Part shown: positions 44,632 to 54,896 of the stretch, one piece after another | Numbering within the stretch: the stretch's first letter is position 1 | Layout: each line of letters opens with the position of its first letter | Assembly (NCBI RefSeq): GCF_022701195.1 | Contig: NZ_CP078089.1 | Span: 2,666,001-2,730,000, forward strand | Source: Allobaculum mucilyticum | GTDB lineage: Bacteria > Bacillota_I > Bacilli_A > Erysipelotrichales > Erysipelotrichaceae | DNA length: 64,000 nt | Reading direction: 5' to 3' | Position numbers and translations under genes: made by a program | Notes under the pieces: generated by a model | Database searches by the model: none | What the model was told of the DNA's origin: nothing | Seen by the model: the letters and a program-made list of their open reading frames with translations, nothing else

Positions 44632-45372
44632 ATGATGAGTACAGACACCTCGGTCTGGAAAGAGACCCTCAGTCAGCTCCAGTCTGATGTTCAGGATAAC
44701 CAGGATCTGATTCAGCAGATCCGCACGCAGATTGCCCTTGAGACTGAACGCAATAAAAAAGAAGTGCAGAAACTGTCCGCACAGGCTGCCAAACAGCAGG
44801 AAGAACTTGAAGAACTGCTCAGACAAGTTGAAGGCGATGACCTCTTCTATCTGCCAAGCGATAAAGAAGCCAAGGATGCGTTTACTCAGGGACTCAAGGA
44901 GAGACTTGAAGCATCCAGACAGGTTGTCGTATTCGCACAGAACCTGCTTGAGACACCGACTGCCTCCAAAGAAGTTCTCGACAAGATCCGCTCTGGTTCG
45001 ACAAGAGAAGCAAAAGTCAGCGCATCTGATTTTGATGTTGCAGCTCTTTCCGGAAACTGGATTCACTATTTCCAGAAAGACATGTTCACATGCCAGAGCT
45101 TCTGGGATGACGGCGATTTCAAAGAATATGATTTCCGCGGAAACAAGCTTGTTGAAGACCGCGAAGGAAAATACGAAATCAAAGACGGACAGGTTGTTCT
45201 CCATTTCTCCAATGGCGAAGAAGCCCGCTACACCGTTACTGGCTTCTCGCCTGACTGCCTCGACTATCTGATCGTCGATACTCCAATCCGTTTCGACTAC
45301 ATTCCTGCTGAGCTGCTCAATTCCATGCTCGAAAACCAGGAACCTGCTTCTGCCGAAACAGCACAGTCTTAG
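44632..45372 (+). CDS. Coiled-coil plus lipocalin-like beta protein, unknown function
   Basis: 246 residues, starting ATG-ATG after AAAGGA. Residues 5-70 are a Gln/Glu/Lys-rich coiled coil, 75-130 a helical linker, and 140-225 a beta-rich domain (LSGNWIHYFQKDMF to FSPDCLDYLIV) that resembles small lipocalin-like folds. There is no signal peptide. Its terminator is split by the large insertion island downstream: the left arm is at 45409-45418 and the right arm at 55989-55998. Confidence 0.75.
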   Translation: MMSTDTSVWKETLSQLQSDVQDNQDLIQQIRTQIALETERNKKEVQKLSAQAAKQQEELEELLRQVEGDDLFYLPSDKEAKDAFTQGLKERLEASRQVVVFAQNLLETPTASKEVLDKIRSGSTREAKVSASDFDVAALSGNWIHYFQKDMFTCQSFWDDGDFKEYDFRGNKLVEDREGKYEIKDGQVVLHFSNGEEARYTVTGFSPDCLDYLIVDTPIRFDYIPAELLNSMLENQEPASAETAQS

Positions 45373-45408
45373 TTCACAGACGTCTGCTTTAAGCACAATG
45401 AATACTTC

Positions 45409-45418
45409 AGCCCGGCTT
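45409..45418 (+). terminator. Left arm of a terminator split by insertion
   Basis: AGCCCGGCTT pairs perfectly with AAGCCGGGCT at 55989-55998, which is followed by TTCTGTTTTTG. If the island and one target copy are removed the hairpin closes on a six-base loop. Confidence 0.85.
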
Positions 45419-45419
45419 A

Positions 45420-45427
45420 CTGAAAAG
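45420..45427 (+). repeat. Left copy of 8-bp target duplication CTGAAAAG
   Basis: Identical to 55984-55991 and directly outside the ISL3 left-type end at 45428. Confidence 0.85.
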
Positions 45428-46340
45428 GGCGCTCTAAATTTTGTTGAGGTTTTGATACCTACGAGCTTTTCAAAAGCTTGAGGTTTCAAAACCTCATTTT
45501 TGTTTAAAGGGGAACCTGACTGTCATTACGTTCCCTTGTCTTCTTCTCGAACGGCTCCAATCTAAAGGCTGGCCGATTCAATACGTACAGGACGCGATTT
45601 CTGAATCGCTTCCAGTTCGTGTATCCATTCGCGTTGTTCTTGATCTGTTTCACGAGTTTGTTTCGATTTTCGATCATAGAAGAAGTCAGCCGGTGATCCT
45701 TCCTTCGAGCTTTTCCGTTCTTCTTGTCAACGACGTACTCCGTCTTGACGATCTCGAAAGAATTAACGATCTCCCTGAACCAGTTGACTACAGTCTGTCC
45801 GAATGCGTTAAGTTCCTTAACCTGGGACCGGTTAAGATCTGCGAGAATGACCTGCAGCCGATCGGCGGCATTCGCCTTTGTTCCATTTCTAAAGAACTCG
45901 CTCAGGGTATTTCGCATTTCATAGGCTTTCGTAAGATCATCGCTGATACTCAGCAGAAGCTCACGGAGCTCATACTCGTTTAACCACGTCTTGAAGTGGG
46001 CATTGTAGGTGCGTTCACCGTTCGATCAAATACGTCTACCCAAATATCTTTCTTCTTCTTCGAATATGGATCTGGATTTTTAATCCTCTTTTTGCATTGG
46101 GCTTAATTCCGAGAAGGTGATTCTGGTGTTTCAGAAGGTAATATTCATCGGACCCTTTCAGGGTGCCTTTCATCGTCCGGATGCGGACCTCAGTCAGTCG
46201 CCTGTTGAATTCCTGCATCACATGGAACCTGTCACAGGCATAGATCGTGTCTGAAAGAACTTTTACAGACAACCCTGTAAGTCTCGTACATATCCGCTGC
46301 AATAAACCGAACTTTTTGTCTCTCTTCCAGCGGGAAACTG
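45428..46340 (-). mobile_element. Left fragment of ISL3 copy B
   Basis: It corresponds to copy A 11205 to about 12122 with few changes. It breaks off inside the transposase at GGGAAACTG and is joined there to the palindrome arm of copy C. Confidence 0.85.
45504..46340 (-). pseudogene. C-terminal fragment of ISL3 transposase (copy B)
   Basis: It retains the C-terminal part, including MRNTLSEFFRNGTKA and SSMIENRNKLVKQIK. It lacks the N-terminal zinc fingers and most of the catalytic core, and has several one-base deletions relative to copy A (for example near 46024 and 46095). Confidence 0.85.
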
Positions 46341-46527
46341 CGCCCCTGGAAGCTGACACCTCCTCCCCTATCCATTTTCTTGAGGTTTTCGCCTCTCTGA
46401 GACTTATGGGTATTGAAAGAGCTTTCCGCACGAAATACAGTTAGGAGTAACAAAGCGTAAAAAAGGACGAAACCCCATTCGAAGTTGGCCACTCAAAAGG
46501 TTTCGTCCTGCCCAGAAAGGCATCTAT

Positions 46528-47078
46528 ATGATAACAATCGGACAGCCCCTTAACAACGATCTCCTTAAGAATACAGATTCGATCCGACTGCTATCCAACA
46601 TCACCTTCAGTCTGAATACAACCAGGACTACGATCATTTTATGGCTGGTCATCCTGTTGCCCTGATTGCGGACATCGACTGTACCGCCATGACACATGCA
46701 ACCGAAGTGTTAAGACCCAATCGGCACAAACCGTAGTAAGCCTCACTATCCACCGAGTCCATTGCCCACATTGCGGCAGAACCCATCGTGTTCTGCCGCT
46801 TTTCGTCATTCCCAGCTTCCAGATCTGCAGCGACACCGCTGCTGAAATCATTTCAGCTTCACAACAGTGGAAAGCCAGTTTCCAAGCAGTCCAACGGACT
46901 GGTTGATGCATCGACGGCCTACCGCTTTCTAAACCAGATGAAGAAGCGCTTTTCTGCCGTTCTTAAACGACTGCGCACTTTCAACGATCTATTCACATGT
47001 TCTGCAGTAAAAATCGGTCCTTACCTGATGATTTCTCCTGGATTTCTGCATTTTTCGATTTTCCAACCTATAACGTGA
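46528..47078 (+). pseudogene. Frameshifted DUF6431-like gene (copy C)
   Basis: Same start (MITIGQPLNNDLLKN) and same end (HFSIFQPIT) as the intact gene at 12807-13358, but several single-base deletions break the frame (for example the loss of one G in GATTCGGATCC near 46576). Confidence 0.85.
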
Positions 47079-47129
47079 CGCGTCATTTCTCCTCTTATGA
47101 GAATCTGCCCTCACTAAGGAGGAAGGACT

Positions 47130-48576
47130 ATGCGCAAGAAGGCAGAAACCCGTAATGTACCGATAACTTCTCTCGAAAATTCCGTTCTTGAGCTCTATGG
47201 ACTAGATCAGAACGCCGTCGAGAGTCTTTCGTCTACCAATCTGGGTGATTTAGTCATTATCAACGTCACTTTAAAACCGGATTATCCACCCTGTCCAAGA
47301 TGCGGACATGAGCATCCGAATGTCTGTAACTACGTGGACGAAACAATAACTCATTCAATTCTTCATAACTGCCGCTGTCAGATTAACTATCATGCCCGCC
47401 GCTATAAATGTCCGGTATGTAATCGTACCTGGTATGAATTTAATCCCTTCGTTTTCAAGAAGCAGAGGATCTCGGTCTCTACTGTCGTATGCGTCCTCGA
47501 GGAAATGAGAGACCCAGCCGTAACATTTACATCAGTTGCCAAGCGCTATAATCTCTCTCGCCTGCGACTGTTCAGCACATCTTCGACGATCATGTCCAGA
47601 TCCCCAAAGCGACGACGCTTCCCGCGTGCTGCAGCTTGACGAGACTTATTCCTTTAAGTCGGGAACCTCAGTCTATGTATGCATGCTTCTGACTACGACA
47701 CGCAGACCGCTGTTGATCTGCTTCCCAGCCGGAAAAAGCAGGATCTTATCGACTTCTTCAGCAGTTTCCCGCTGGAAGAGAGACAAAAGTTCGGTTTATT
47801 GCAGCGGATATGTACGAGACTTACAGGGTTGTCTGTAAAATGTTCTTTCCAGACGCGATCTATGCCTGTGACAGGTTCCATGTGATGCAGGAATTCAACA
47901 GGCGACTGACCGAGGTCCGCATCCGACGATGAAAGGCACCCTGAAAGGGTCCGATGAATATTACCTTCGAAACACCAGAATCACCTTCTCGGAATTAAGC
48001 CCAATGCAAAAAAGAGGATTAAAAATCCAGATCCATATTCGAAGAAGAAAGATATTTGGGTAAACGTATTTGATCCGAACGGCGAACGCACCTGCAATGC
48101 CCACTTCAAGACGTGGTTAAACGAGTATGAGCTCCGTGAGCTTCTGCTGAGTATCAGCGATGATCTTACGGAAGCCTATGAAATGCGAAATACCCTGAGC
48201 GAGTTCTTTAGAAATGGAACAAAGGCGGATGCCGCCGATCGGCTGCAGGTCATTCTCGCAGATCTTAACCGGTCCCAGGTTAAGGAACTTAACGCATTCG
48301 GACAGACTGTAGTCAACTGGTTCAGGGAGATCGTTAATTCTTTCGAGATCGTCAAGACGGAGTACGTCGTTGACAAGAAGAACGGAAAAGCTCGAAGGAA
48401 GGATCACCGGCTGACTTCTTCTATGATCGAAAATCGAAACAAACTCGTGAAACAGATCAAGAACAACGCGAATGGATACACGAACTGGAAGCGATTCAGA
48501 AATCGCGTCCTGTACGTATTGAATCGGCCAGCCTTTTAGATTGGAGCCGTTCGAGAAAGAAGACAAGGGAACGTAA
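47130..48576 (+). pseudogene. Frameshifted ISL3 transposase (copy C)
   Basis: The first 150 codons match copy A almost exactly, including both zinc-finger pairs. One-base losses follow near 47565, 47690, 47785, 47930 and 47970. The C-terminal 118 codons (48183-48539) are again readable, but a stop replaces R-L-E near 48537. It cannot make a full protein as shown. Confidence 0.85.
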
Positions 48577-48770
48577 TGACAGTCCAGGTTCCCTTTAAAT
48601 AAAAATGAGGTTTTGAAACCTCAAGCTTTTGAAAAGCTCGTAGGTATCAAAACCTCAACAAAATTTAGAGCGCCCATTTTTCAAAGAATATCTGAAATAA
48701 ATGGAGGTTAATATACCGTAGAAATATTGAGTACTTACAAATAGAACTTTCCCAATCAGCTAAACTATAC

Positions 48771-49218
48771 GGTCGGATTTTTGCGTGGACGACCACGTTT
48801 CCTTTTGGGCTGGTCTACTGATCTGGTCGTGGAATCAGATCCAGTTTTTGAAGAATTTCTATCTGACCAGGATTCATCTTGATCAGTTCCCACTCATTAT
48901 CATTTTTTATTCTTTGCCTCTTTGCAGGATATGCATGATTTTCTTATAGCTCATGTCCTCAAGGAGGCCTTTTTCGTCGAACAGGTTCAAAAGTCTGAAC
49001 GTGATGACGGTCGACAGAAAATCAATGAATTCGCTGCCGATCACTGAGTAGTCATCATGGACTCTGGTTACATCAAAGCCGAGGGCGTTCTTGTAGTACC
49101 GCATAACGATCTCGATTTGCCAGCGATAACTATAGGTCTTCCAGGCATCTTCCGGAGACAGATCGAAATCTGATTCAAAGACCACTGTTCTAAATGTACG
49201 CTTTTTCTGAGGCAATTG
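48771..49218 (-). pseudogene. C-terminal part of the interrupted DDE transposase
   Basis: It contains YSYRWQIEIVMRYYKNALGFD, with the Glu-containing C-terminal motif of IS4-superfamily enzymes, then a frameshift near 48905. An AT-hook-like end (KRKRGRPRKNPTV) is readable in the next frame. Confidence 0.75.
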
Positions 49219-49239
49219 CGCTTCGGGTGGGTAAGTCCT

Positions 49240-49445
49240 TTATTACAGAATGCTGGTGGAAGATCCTTCCTTCCGTCGCCTCGCTCGCGGTTTGGGAGTT
49301 CACAGGTTCCGGATGGCCACAAGGGTTTAAGCGTCAGCGGCCCTTGTGGACAGACGGGTTCTGTGAAATCATCCAATCCGAGCGGGGCAGGAAGGAAGGA
49401 TCCCCTTCACTTCTAGAGCTGAGCGAGCGCCCAGCCGGCGAGGCG
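49240..49445. repeat. Cluster of nested inverted repeats
   Basis: About 200 bases with GATCCTTCCTTCC against GGAAGGAAGGATC, GTCGCCTCG against CGAGGCGAC, and a GGCCACAAGGG/CCCTTGTGG hairpin (about 49314-49351). It carries no gene and lies at the 3' edge of the nested ISL3-type transposase. Confidence 0.55.
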
Positions 49446-49448
49446 ACC

Positions 49449-50752
49449 TTATTCAAAATCTGTGTCAGCTGTATAAGCTGGTCTCAGATTTCTTCCCACG
49501 TTTGAACAGACAAGCATGATCATTCCGATCAGACTATCCACATCCTGAAAGCCATACGAACGACGAATGATCAGCTTAATCTTGTTGTTCAGAGCTTCGA
49601 TCCGCGCATTCGACAAGCCGTATTTCATCGTACTCAGAATTGACTGCGTGTGGCGCCGGATCTTCCTGCTCAGCTCGACAAACTCCGAATTCTGCAGCGG
49701 CTCGCCCAGGAAAGCCATTTTTTCAGTGCTTCTTCTACACCTTCATTCGAGCGGAAGATCGCACGAAGGGACTCCTTGATCTGATATCCGCGAAACAGTT
49801 TAGGAAAGACCTTCTGATGTGATTCAAACTCTCCCGCTGGTATTCCGTCAGATTTTCAGGATTCTTTCCAAGTGGATATTTCGATCTCTTCAGTGTCACT
49901 GATTCTTTTTCCTTGGTTCGGTTCCTTTCTTTGGACGTCCGACTTTCCGTTTAGGTAAAGACTTATCCTGCTCATAGGCTTCGCCAGATCCTTCTGCGCA
50001 TCCGATCGAGAGCATCAATCGCCCATGTAACCACATGATAGGGATCGATACAGAACTCTGCTTGAGGAGAATTCTCGTTTACCGTGTTTTTGATCCATCG
50101 AGCGCCGTCACCACTGACCATCCGGATCTGGGAGGCACAATCTTCACCGATTCGTTCATAGAACTTTTCGAAGGTGTTTTTACCAAAGCCATCGTGTGCC
50201 CAGACGACCTCGCCAGTCTGCTGGTTCACCACTGTTGTGATGTAGGTGTGACCCTTGCGATAGCTGGTTTCATCCACGCCGATCACTTCAAGGTTTTCGA
50301 ACTTCTTGTCCGGATCTATTTCTTTGACCTTCTGACTCTGGCAATGATGGTTCCAACAGTCCTCCAGTTGATCCGCATCAGCTGACAAACCAGCTTTTTG
50401 ACTGGTGAATGGCCTGAAAAGCAACCTGCTGCTCGAACTTTTGGTGAACTTAGAACCGTGAAATGCCCATGGAACGGCTTCTGTAACAACACCGTGTTCA
50501 GCGCATTTGATTCTTTTAACATCGGCCACGATGAACACTTTGTGGGTACCCATATCGAGGGCACGCCATCTGCGGGCTCTCGTTTTGGCGTCATATCCCG
50601 GCATGTGTTGTCCGCAGTGCGGGCAGATTCCGCTTTCCTTTTATGGAGCTTAACGTGGACAAGAACGCTGTCTTTCTGATTGTTCTCCTCAACTTTTACG
50701 ATGGATACCCTTTGAGCTTTTGAGTGTTTTTGATAAGCTGATTGTGGGTCAT
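49449..50752 (-). pseudogene. Second type of ISL3-family transposase, frameshifted
   Basis: The start MTHNQLIKNTQKLKG at 50752 and CPHCGQHM are typical of ISL3 N-termini. The core has WRALDMGTHKVFI and GVDETSYRKGHTYITTVV, and the C-terminus has LSNARIEALNNKIKLIIRRSYG. Frameshifts occur near 50715, 50640, 49975 and 49735. It differs clearly from copies A to C. It was inserted into the DDE transposase; the exact ends were not resolved, though GGTGGGTAA/TTACCCACC occur near 49228 and 50878. Confidence 0.8.
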
Positions 50753-50824
50753 GTGAAAAATTATCCTTTCTGTGTGGGAACTAAAAGGATAACACATGTC
50801 CTTTTACTTATCTAGACTATATCT

Positions 50825-50866
50825 AAAGCAGTTTCCATCAAACGATCAGAGGGAAACTGCTTTTTT
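50825..50866 (+). terminator. Terminator-like hairpin at the nested IS edge
   Basis: AAGCAGTTTCC/GGAAACTGCTT followed by TTTT; it would block plus-strand transcription into the surrounding IS. Confidence 0.6.
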
Positions 50867-50869
50867 AAC

Positions 50870-51987
50870 AACAACGGTTACCCACCGTTAGTGCAATAGA
50901 GCCCTTTTTCTTTTCGTATTCTTCGAAATCGTACTTATCTTTACGATGCTTATCCAGCCAGTCCGTCTCCTCCTGAGCCGCTCTTCTCGGATCACGGAAA
51001 CTGTAGAGCCATTTTTCCTTATTAGACAGCTTCTCTTTCTTAAACTGAATCGGTTCCATCTGCCCAAGAAAGCCGCAGCAGCCTTCGATCACGCCCTCGA
51101 AGTTATACATCTCATGATCGAAGGCAAGCTTGGCATCCGATGAAGCGGGTTGAAGTAATGAAGCTGCGGGCAGTCTTTAAGGACTTCTTCGATCGATTTG
51201 ACGGGAAACCCTTTATCACCAACCATAATTCCGCTTTGAATACCGTTCTGTTTCACAAAACTGTCATAGGATGTCAGATCGAGCATATTGCCGGGAAAGC
51301 ACTGCGAACAGATGGGCTCCATTTTTTTCCAGATCAAATGCATAAAGTACGGAAATATCCCGTCTTCCTTTCAGTCTGGCCTTTCTGGAAAACTCCGAGA
51401 GCGTGTTTTGTCTGGAGTCGTTCGACTTCAGTGTTCCATCGATCAGAAGATGATCATCAATCCCAACTTTGGCTGCCCGGTTTTTCATGAACTTCAGAAT
51501 TCGGCTGCATGTTTTACCAAGATCTTTTGAAATGTACTGATCGTATTCTTGCTCATCGCGGTTTCTGGCATCAGCTCCGTCAGAAACGACTCATCGTAAC
51601 TCTTTTGAGTTCGCAGTCTTTGATATGCGGATAGCAGACGCGAAGAATGGCCATGCACAGAATCTTATCGGCGTCCTGACGGTTATAGACCTGAAGCAGT
51701 TCTTCCATCAATTCAGCGGACTGCCTGTAACAGAGCTCAACATTGGCCCAGTCCTTAAGAACTGTCTTAGATGTATGAACCGCTGGAGAAGTCGGTTCTT
51801 CAAGAGGTACGAATTTGCCATTAATGATGTGGCCGATAGTAGGACCATCGACTGGATAACAATGGCCATTCTTGCGAACACAGCCGACTCGCTGTTTGAC
51901 AGCGTATCGATCTTTGTTTTTCCATAAGCGTAAACAATCGTATTTTTTGGGACGGGCGACGGCCCGGATATCAGCTGGGACGGACAT
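50870..51987 (-). pseudogene. N-terminal part of the interrupted DDE transposase
   Basis: It starts MSVPADIRAVARPKK after AAGGAG. DDHLLIDGTLKSND supplies the first Asp motif and MVGDKGFPVKSIEEVL the second. Frameshifts occur near 51580, 51490, 51300 and 51110. The frame is lost in the nested element after EKKKGS; the rest of the protein is at 48771-49218. Confidence 0.8.
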
Positions 51988-52246
51988 TTTCGGCTCCTTT
52001 TTTATATAGTGTATTTATATCATTATTATACCATTAATTGATCTATACAGGGAGGATTTTTATATTCAAAATGAAATTTCTCAAAATCGAATTGATTTAT
52101 AATTTTGCTTAATAAAGCTCGTTAATCGTAGTTATGGTCATTGAGCCAGGGGAAAATTAAAAGAGAGCCTCGGGAAAAGGCTCTCTGATGGGATGAAATT
52201 TCAAAACGAGCGATTTGTATAGTTAAGCTCATTGGGAAAGTTCTAT

Positions 52247-52470
52247 ACAAACAGAAAACGGAATCCTGATGAAGATCAGGCGTTTTCTGCTGCCGGAGAA
52301 CGAAACAAGACCGACCTGGTCCTGACATGGAAAGTCAGAGATCAGATCCGGTCTATTTATATGAGTGAGAGACGCAGACTGATCCATGGATCAGTCTAGA
52401 CCTGTGGCAGACACATGGGTAGATGGGGAGCGTTTGATGCTTACCTTTCAGCGATATGAGATTTTTGATA
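52247..52470. other. Hairpin-rich spacer
   Basis: No gene. CAGAAAACG/CGTTTTCTG with an inner CCTGAT/ATCAGG forms a long hairpin (52252-52289). A perfect 22-base palindrome centred on CCATGG lies at 52377-52398. Confidence 0.5.
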
Positions 52471-53058
52471 CTATTCACCTTGTGGAATTGTAGGATCAAA
52501 AGTTGTGATTCGATCAGCTGAAGTCGCATAGAATGCAATTCCTTCCGCTTTCCACCCCAGTTTTACCAAACTGTCATATTCCTTTTATCTGTGGTGAAAT
52601 GGTGACTTCCAGCTTTCGCATTCGGGTTATAGCAACGATATACAGGAATGTCTTTTTCGCTCTCGGAATAGAGTGCTGTTCCATCCAGTTTCCATCCAGC
52701 TTTCACCAGATAATCAACTTCTCTTCATCTATCGTATAATGATGATCTCCTGCATTTGGATTATACAGGCGACGAATAGGCAGTCTCTGATCTTCGCGAT
52801 TGTTCCAACTGATGCGCTCAGGAGTCCAACCCAGGCGAGCTAGTTCTTTACGCTCCGCACGATCCGTTGTAAACAGATGCTCACCGGTATTTGGATTATA
52901 CAAGCGGAAAACCGAGATAATATTGCTTACTGTGACGGTGAATGCTTCTACTGTATCTGTTGAAACAAAGGCATAACCAGGATATTTTTCTTTCAGAGCA
53001 TCCATTGTCTCTTTCGAATACTCCCATTCATATGCAACCGGTACAACACCTTCTTTTT
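52471..53058 (-). pseudogene. Truncated, frameshifted gene for a DUF5648-type repeat protein
   Basis: Three repeats of the pattern RLYNPNxGEHxxTTD...LxxLGW are seen (FRLYNPNTGEHLFTTD, RRLYNPNAGDHHYTID, YRCYNPNAKAGSHHFTTD), each followed by a GW-containing strand. This is the DUF5648 beta-trefoil-like repeat of secreted or phage-associated proteins. Two frameshifts (near 52715 and 52590) break it. The N-terminus is lost next to the IS4-type element at 53072, so its original export signal and partner domains are unknown. Confidence 0.65.
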
Positions 53059-53209
53059 AGCTATCCAGTTACAATGTCATTAAGTTAAGATTTCTCAGAC
53101 CACATCAGCGTTAAGCAGTGATGTGGTCTTTTTCTACTCTTCAAGTCAAATCTCGAATGATTCGAGTTTTTCACTTTTTCTAAAAATCTATTGACAAATT
53201 TCTGCCGCG

Positions 53210-53226
53210 CGGCTGCTTCGCAGCCG
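53210..53226. repeat. GC-rich hairpin before the transposase start
   Basis: CGGCTGC TTC GCAGCCG. A comparable GGCCGC GTA GCGGCC hairpin (56707-56721) holds the same place in the second IS4-type element. Probably shields the transposase from outside transcription. Confidence 0.6.
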
Positions 53227-53254
53227 ATGGGGAGAACTTAAAGGAGTTTTCCCT

Positions 53255-54561
53255 ATGACTGCTATCGCCAAAGAATGTTCTTTCTTCAGAAACACCTTCC
53301 TCAATATCATCAGCTCAGAAACGGCGAACCCTGCCAATTTTACTTCTCAGTCCGCCTTCACCCGTAAGCGGCAGATTGACCTGCATGAGCTTGTCCTTCT
53401 TCCGTTTCAGCTGACAGAGGAATCCTCGCTGCTTCCTTTCCTGGATCCTGTTTAAGGGCGGATCATCTGTTTCAGCCTCTGCTGTGTCTCAGGCCCGTTC
53501 CAAAATCAACTCTTCACTTTATAAAAACGTCTTCAATCGGTTTAACAAGGCAACTTCCAGCTCTGATGTTAAAACCTTCAAGGGTTATCGCCTCCTCGCT
53601 GTAGATGGAAGCGAGATTCAAGTTCTTCCTGAACAGGACAATGACATCACCTATGGCGCTTCTAAAAAGGCAAGAAGAGGCACTTTGTTCATTTGAATGC
53701 CGAATTCGACGCCCTCAACTCCGTCTTTACTGACGCGCTGCTTCAACCCGGCTCTGAGAAGAATGAAGATTCAGCTCTTCTTGAACTCGCTCAGCGTTCT
53801 TCATTTCAGAAAGCCATCTTCATCGCTGATCGGGGATACGAAGCTCTTATGTCTTTCTATCGCCTGCAGAAGGAACATGTCCCTTTGTCATACGTATCAA
53901 AGACGAGACATCATCTACAAGCATTCTCAAGTACTATAAGACTCCCGAGTCAGAAGAGTATGACATTCCTTTCAATGTGATTCTGACCAGTAAAAACAAC
54001 AGGCATGTCAAAGACCATTGGGATGTCTATAAGTACATCTCTTCGTACAGGAAGCAGCCTGAATTTGACGGTCAAACGACTGAACTCCCTTTAAATATCA
54101 GGGTTGTGAGGTTCAAAGCTGCCTGCGAAGGGAATGAATCATTCATTACCGTCTGCACCAATCTGTCGGAAGCTGAGTTTGGGACCGAGGACATCAAGCA
54201 GATCTACCGTCTGCGCTGGCAGGTTGAAGTCGGCTTCAGGGGACTGAAACGAAACACCGATCTTGAATGGACTCATTCAAGGAAGCTTGATCTGGTCCAG
54301 GCAGAGATCTATGCCAAAATGACTCTCTACAATCTTTGTTCCCGTTTGCGCAACAAGGTAGAAAGATCTCGTCAGCACCAGAAGCGCATCGCTCAGGCCA
54401 AAAAGCACAAGCAGAAGGCAGATTTCGGATTCATCATCAAAACGATTCAACAGTGGCTGTTCAAAAAAGCCAGAATCAGCTTGAGTACACTGGAAGATCT
54501 TCTTCTGGCCAGGATATCTCCGATCAGAGAAGGAAGAGCTGATACCAGAAAGAAGAAGTGA
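53255..54561 (+). pseudogene. IS4-family transposase, frameshifted
   Basis: Motifs LLAVDGSEI, FIADRGYEA and IYRLRWQVEVGFRGLKR give the DDE triad in order. Frameshifts near 53450, 53690 and 53900 split it into four pieces; otherwise the full length (about 430 codons) is present. Clearly related to the transposase at 56750. Confidence 0.85.
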
Positions 54562-54758
54562 CAGATTTGAAAACCGAAAAGTCATCAGGATGATTTTTTC
54601 AACAGGTAGAAAATCATCCTTTCGTCATGCCTGAGACGCAAAATATAAGAAATGACAACGCTCATGAACAGGGTATACGATTTTTATCCCTCCTAACTTA
54701 ATGACATTGACGGGACATGTAAACCAAACATTATATTGTTGCTATTAGGGCTCATTTC

Positions 54759-54784
54759 CAAGGAGGATCAGTGTCCAACCTCCT
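54759..54784 (+). promoter_or_regulatory. AAGGAGG/CCTCCTT hairpin upstream of the methyltransferase remnant
   Basis: A ribosome-binding-like AAGGAGG is paired with CCTCCTT twelve bases later, and a further hairpin (GCGGCTA/TAGCCGC, 54800-54836) follows. It may be the end of an upstream leader or terminator; the linked gene is lost. Confidence 0.3.
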
Positions 54785-54896
54785 TACCAACACGATGGGG
54801 CGGCTAAAGGTTCTGGGATTAAGAACTTATAGCCGCTACTTCCTTTATAATGGGTACTGAGCTACAAATCATATTCTGAAGGAGGAAATGCTGCTG

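Larger units (their letters stand above)
46341..48674 (+). mobile_element. Inverted ISL3 copy C, lacking its right-type end
   Basis: It runs in the opposite direction to copy B, from the G-rich palindrome arm through the DUF6431-like gene and transposase to a left-type end at 48674 (reverse complement of the end at 45428). The outside 8 bases are CATTTTTC; no matching duplication was found, as its other end is missing. Confidence 0.85.
48741..52246 (-). mobile_element. DDE-type IS with 30-bp inverted repeats, itself interrupted
   Basis: The ends at 48741-48770 and 52217-52246 are near-perfect inverted repeats beginning ATAGAACTTTCCCAAT and differing at two positions. The transposase on the minus strand is split by about 1.65 kb of an unrelated ISL3-type element, so the original IS was near 1.85 kb. 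A terminator-like AGAGAGCCT/AGGCTCTCT hairpin (52152-52176) lies inside its promoter end. IS1634/IS4-superfamily membership is suggested by the transposase only. Confidence 0.75.
53072..54709 (+). mobile_element. IS4-type insertion sequence 1, 1638 bp
   Basis: The ends are inverted repeats CAATGTCATTAAGTTAA (53072) and its complement ending at 54709, shared with the element at 56537. The flanking 9 bases (ATCCAGTTA and ACGGGACAT) do not match, so its surroundings have been rearranged since insertion. Confidence 0.8.

Noticed and set aside
53072-54709. Target duplication for the first IS4-type element
   Set aside because: The flanking 9 bases ATCCAGTTA and ACGGGACAT differ, so no duplication can be claimed.
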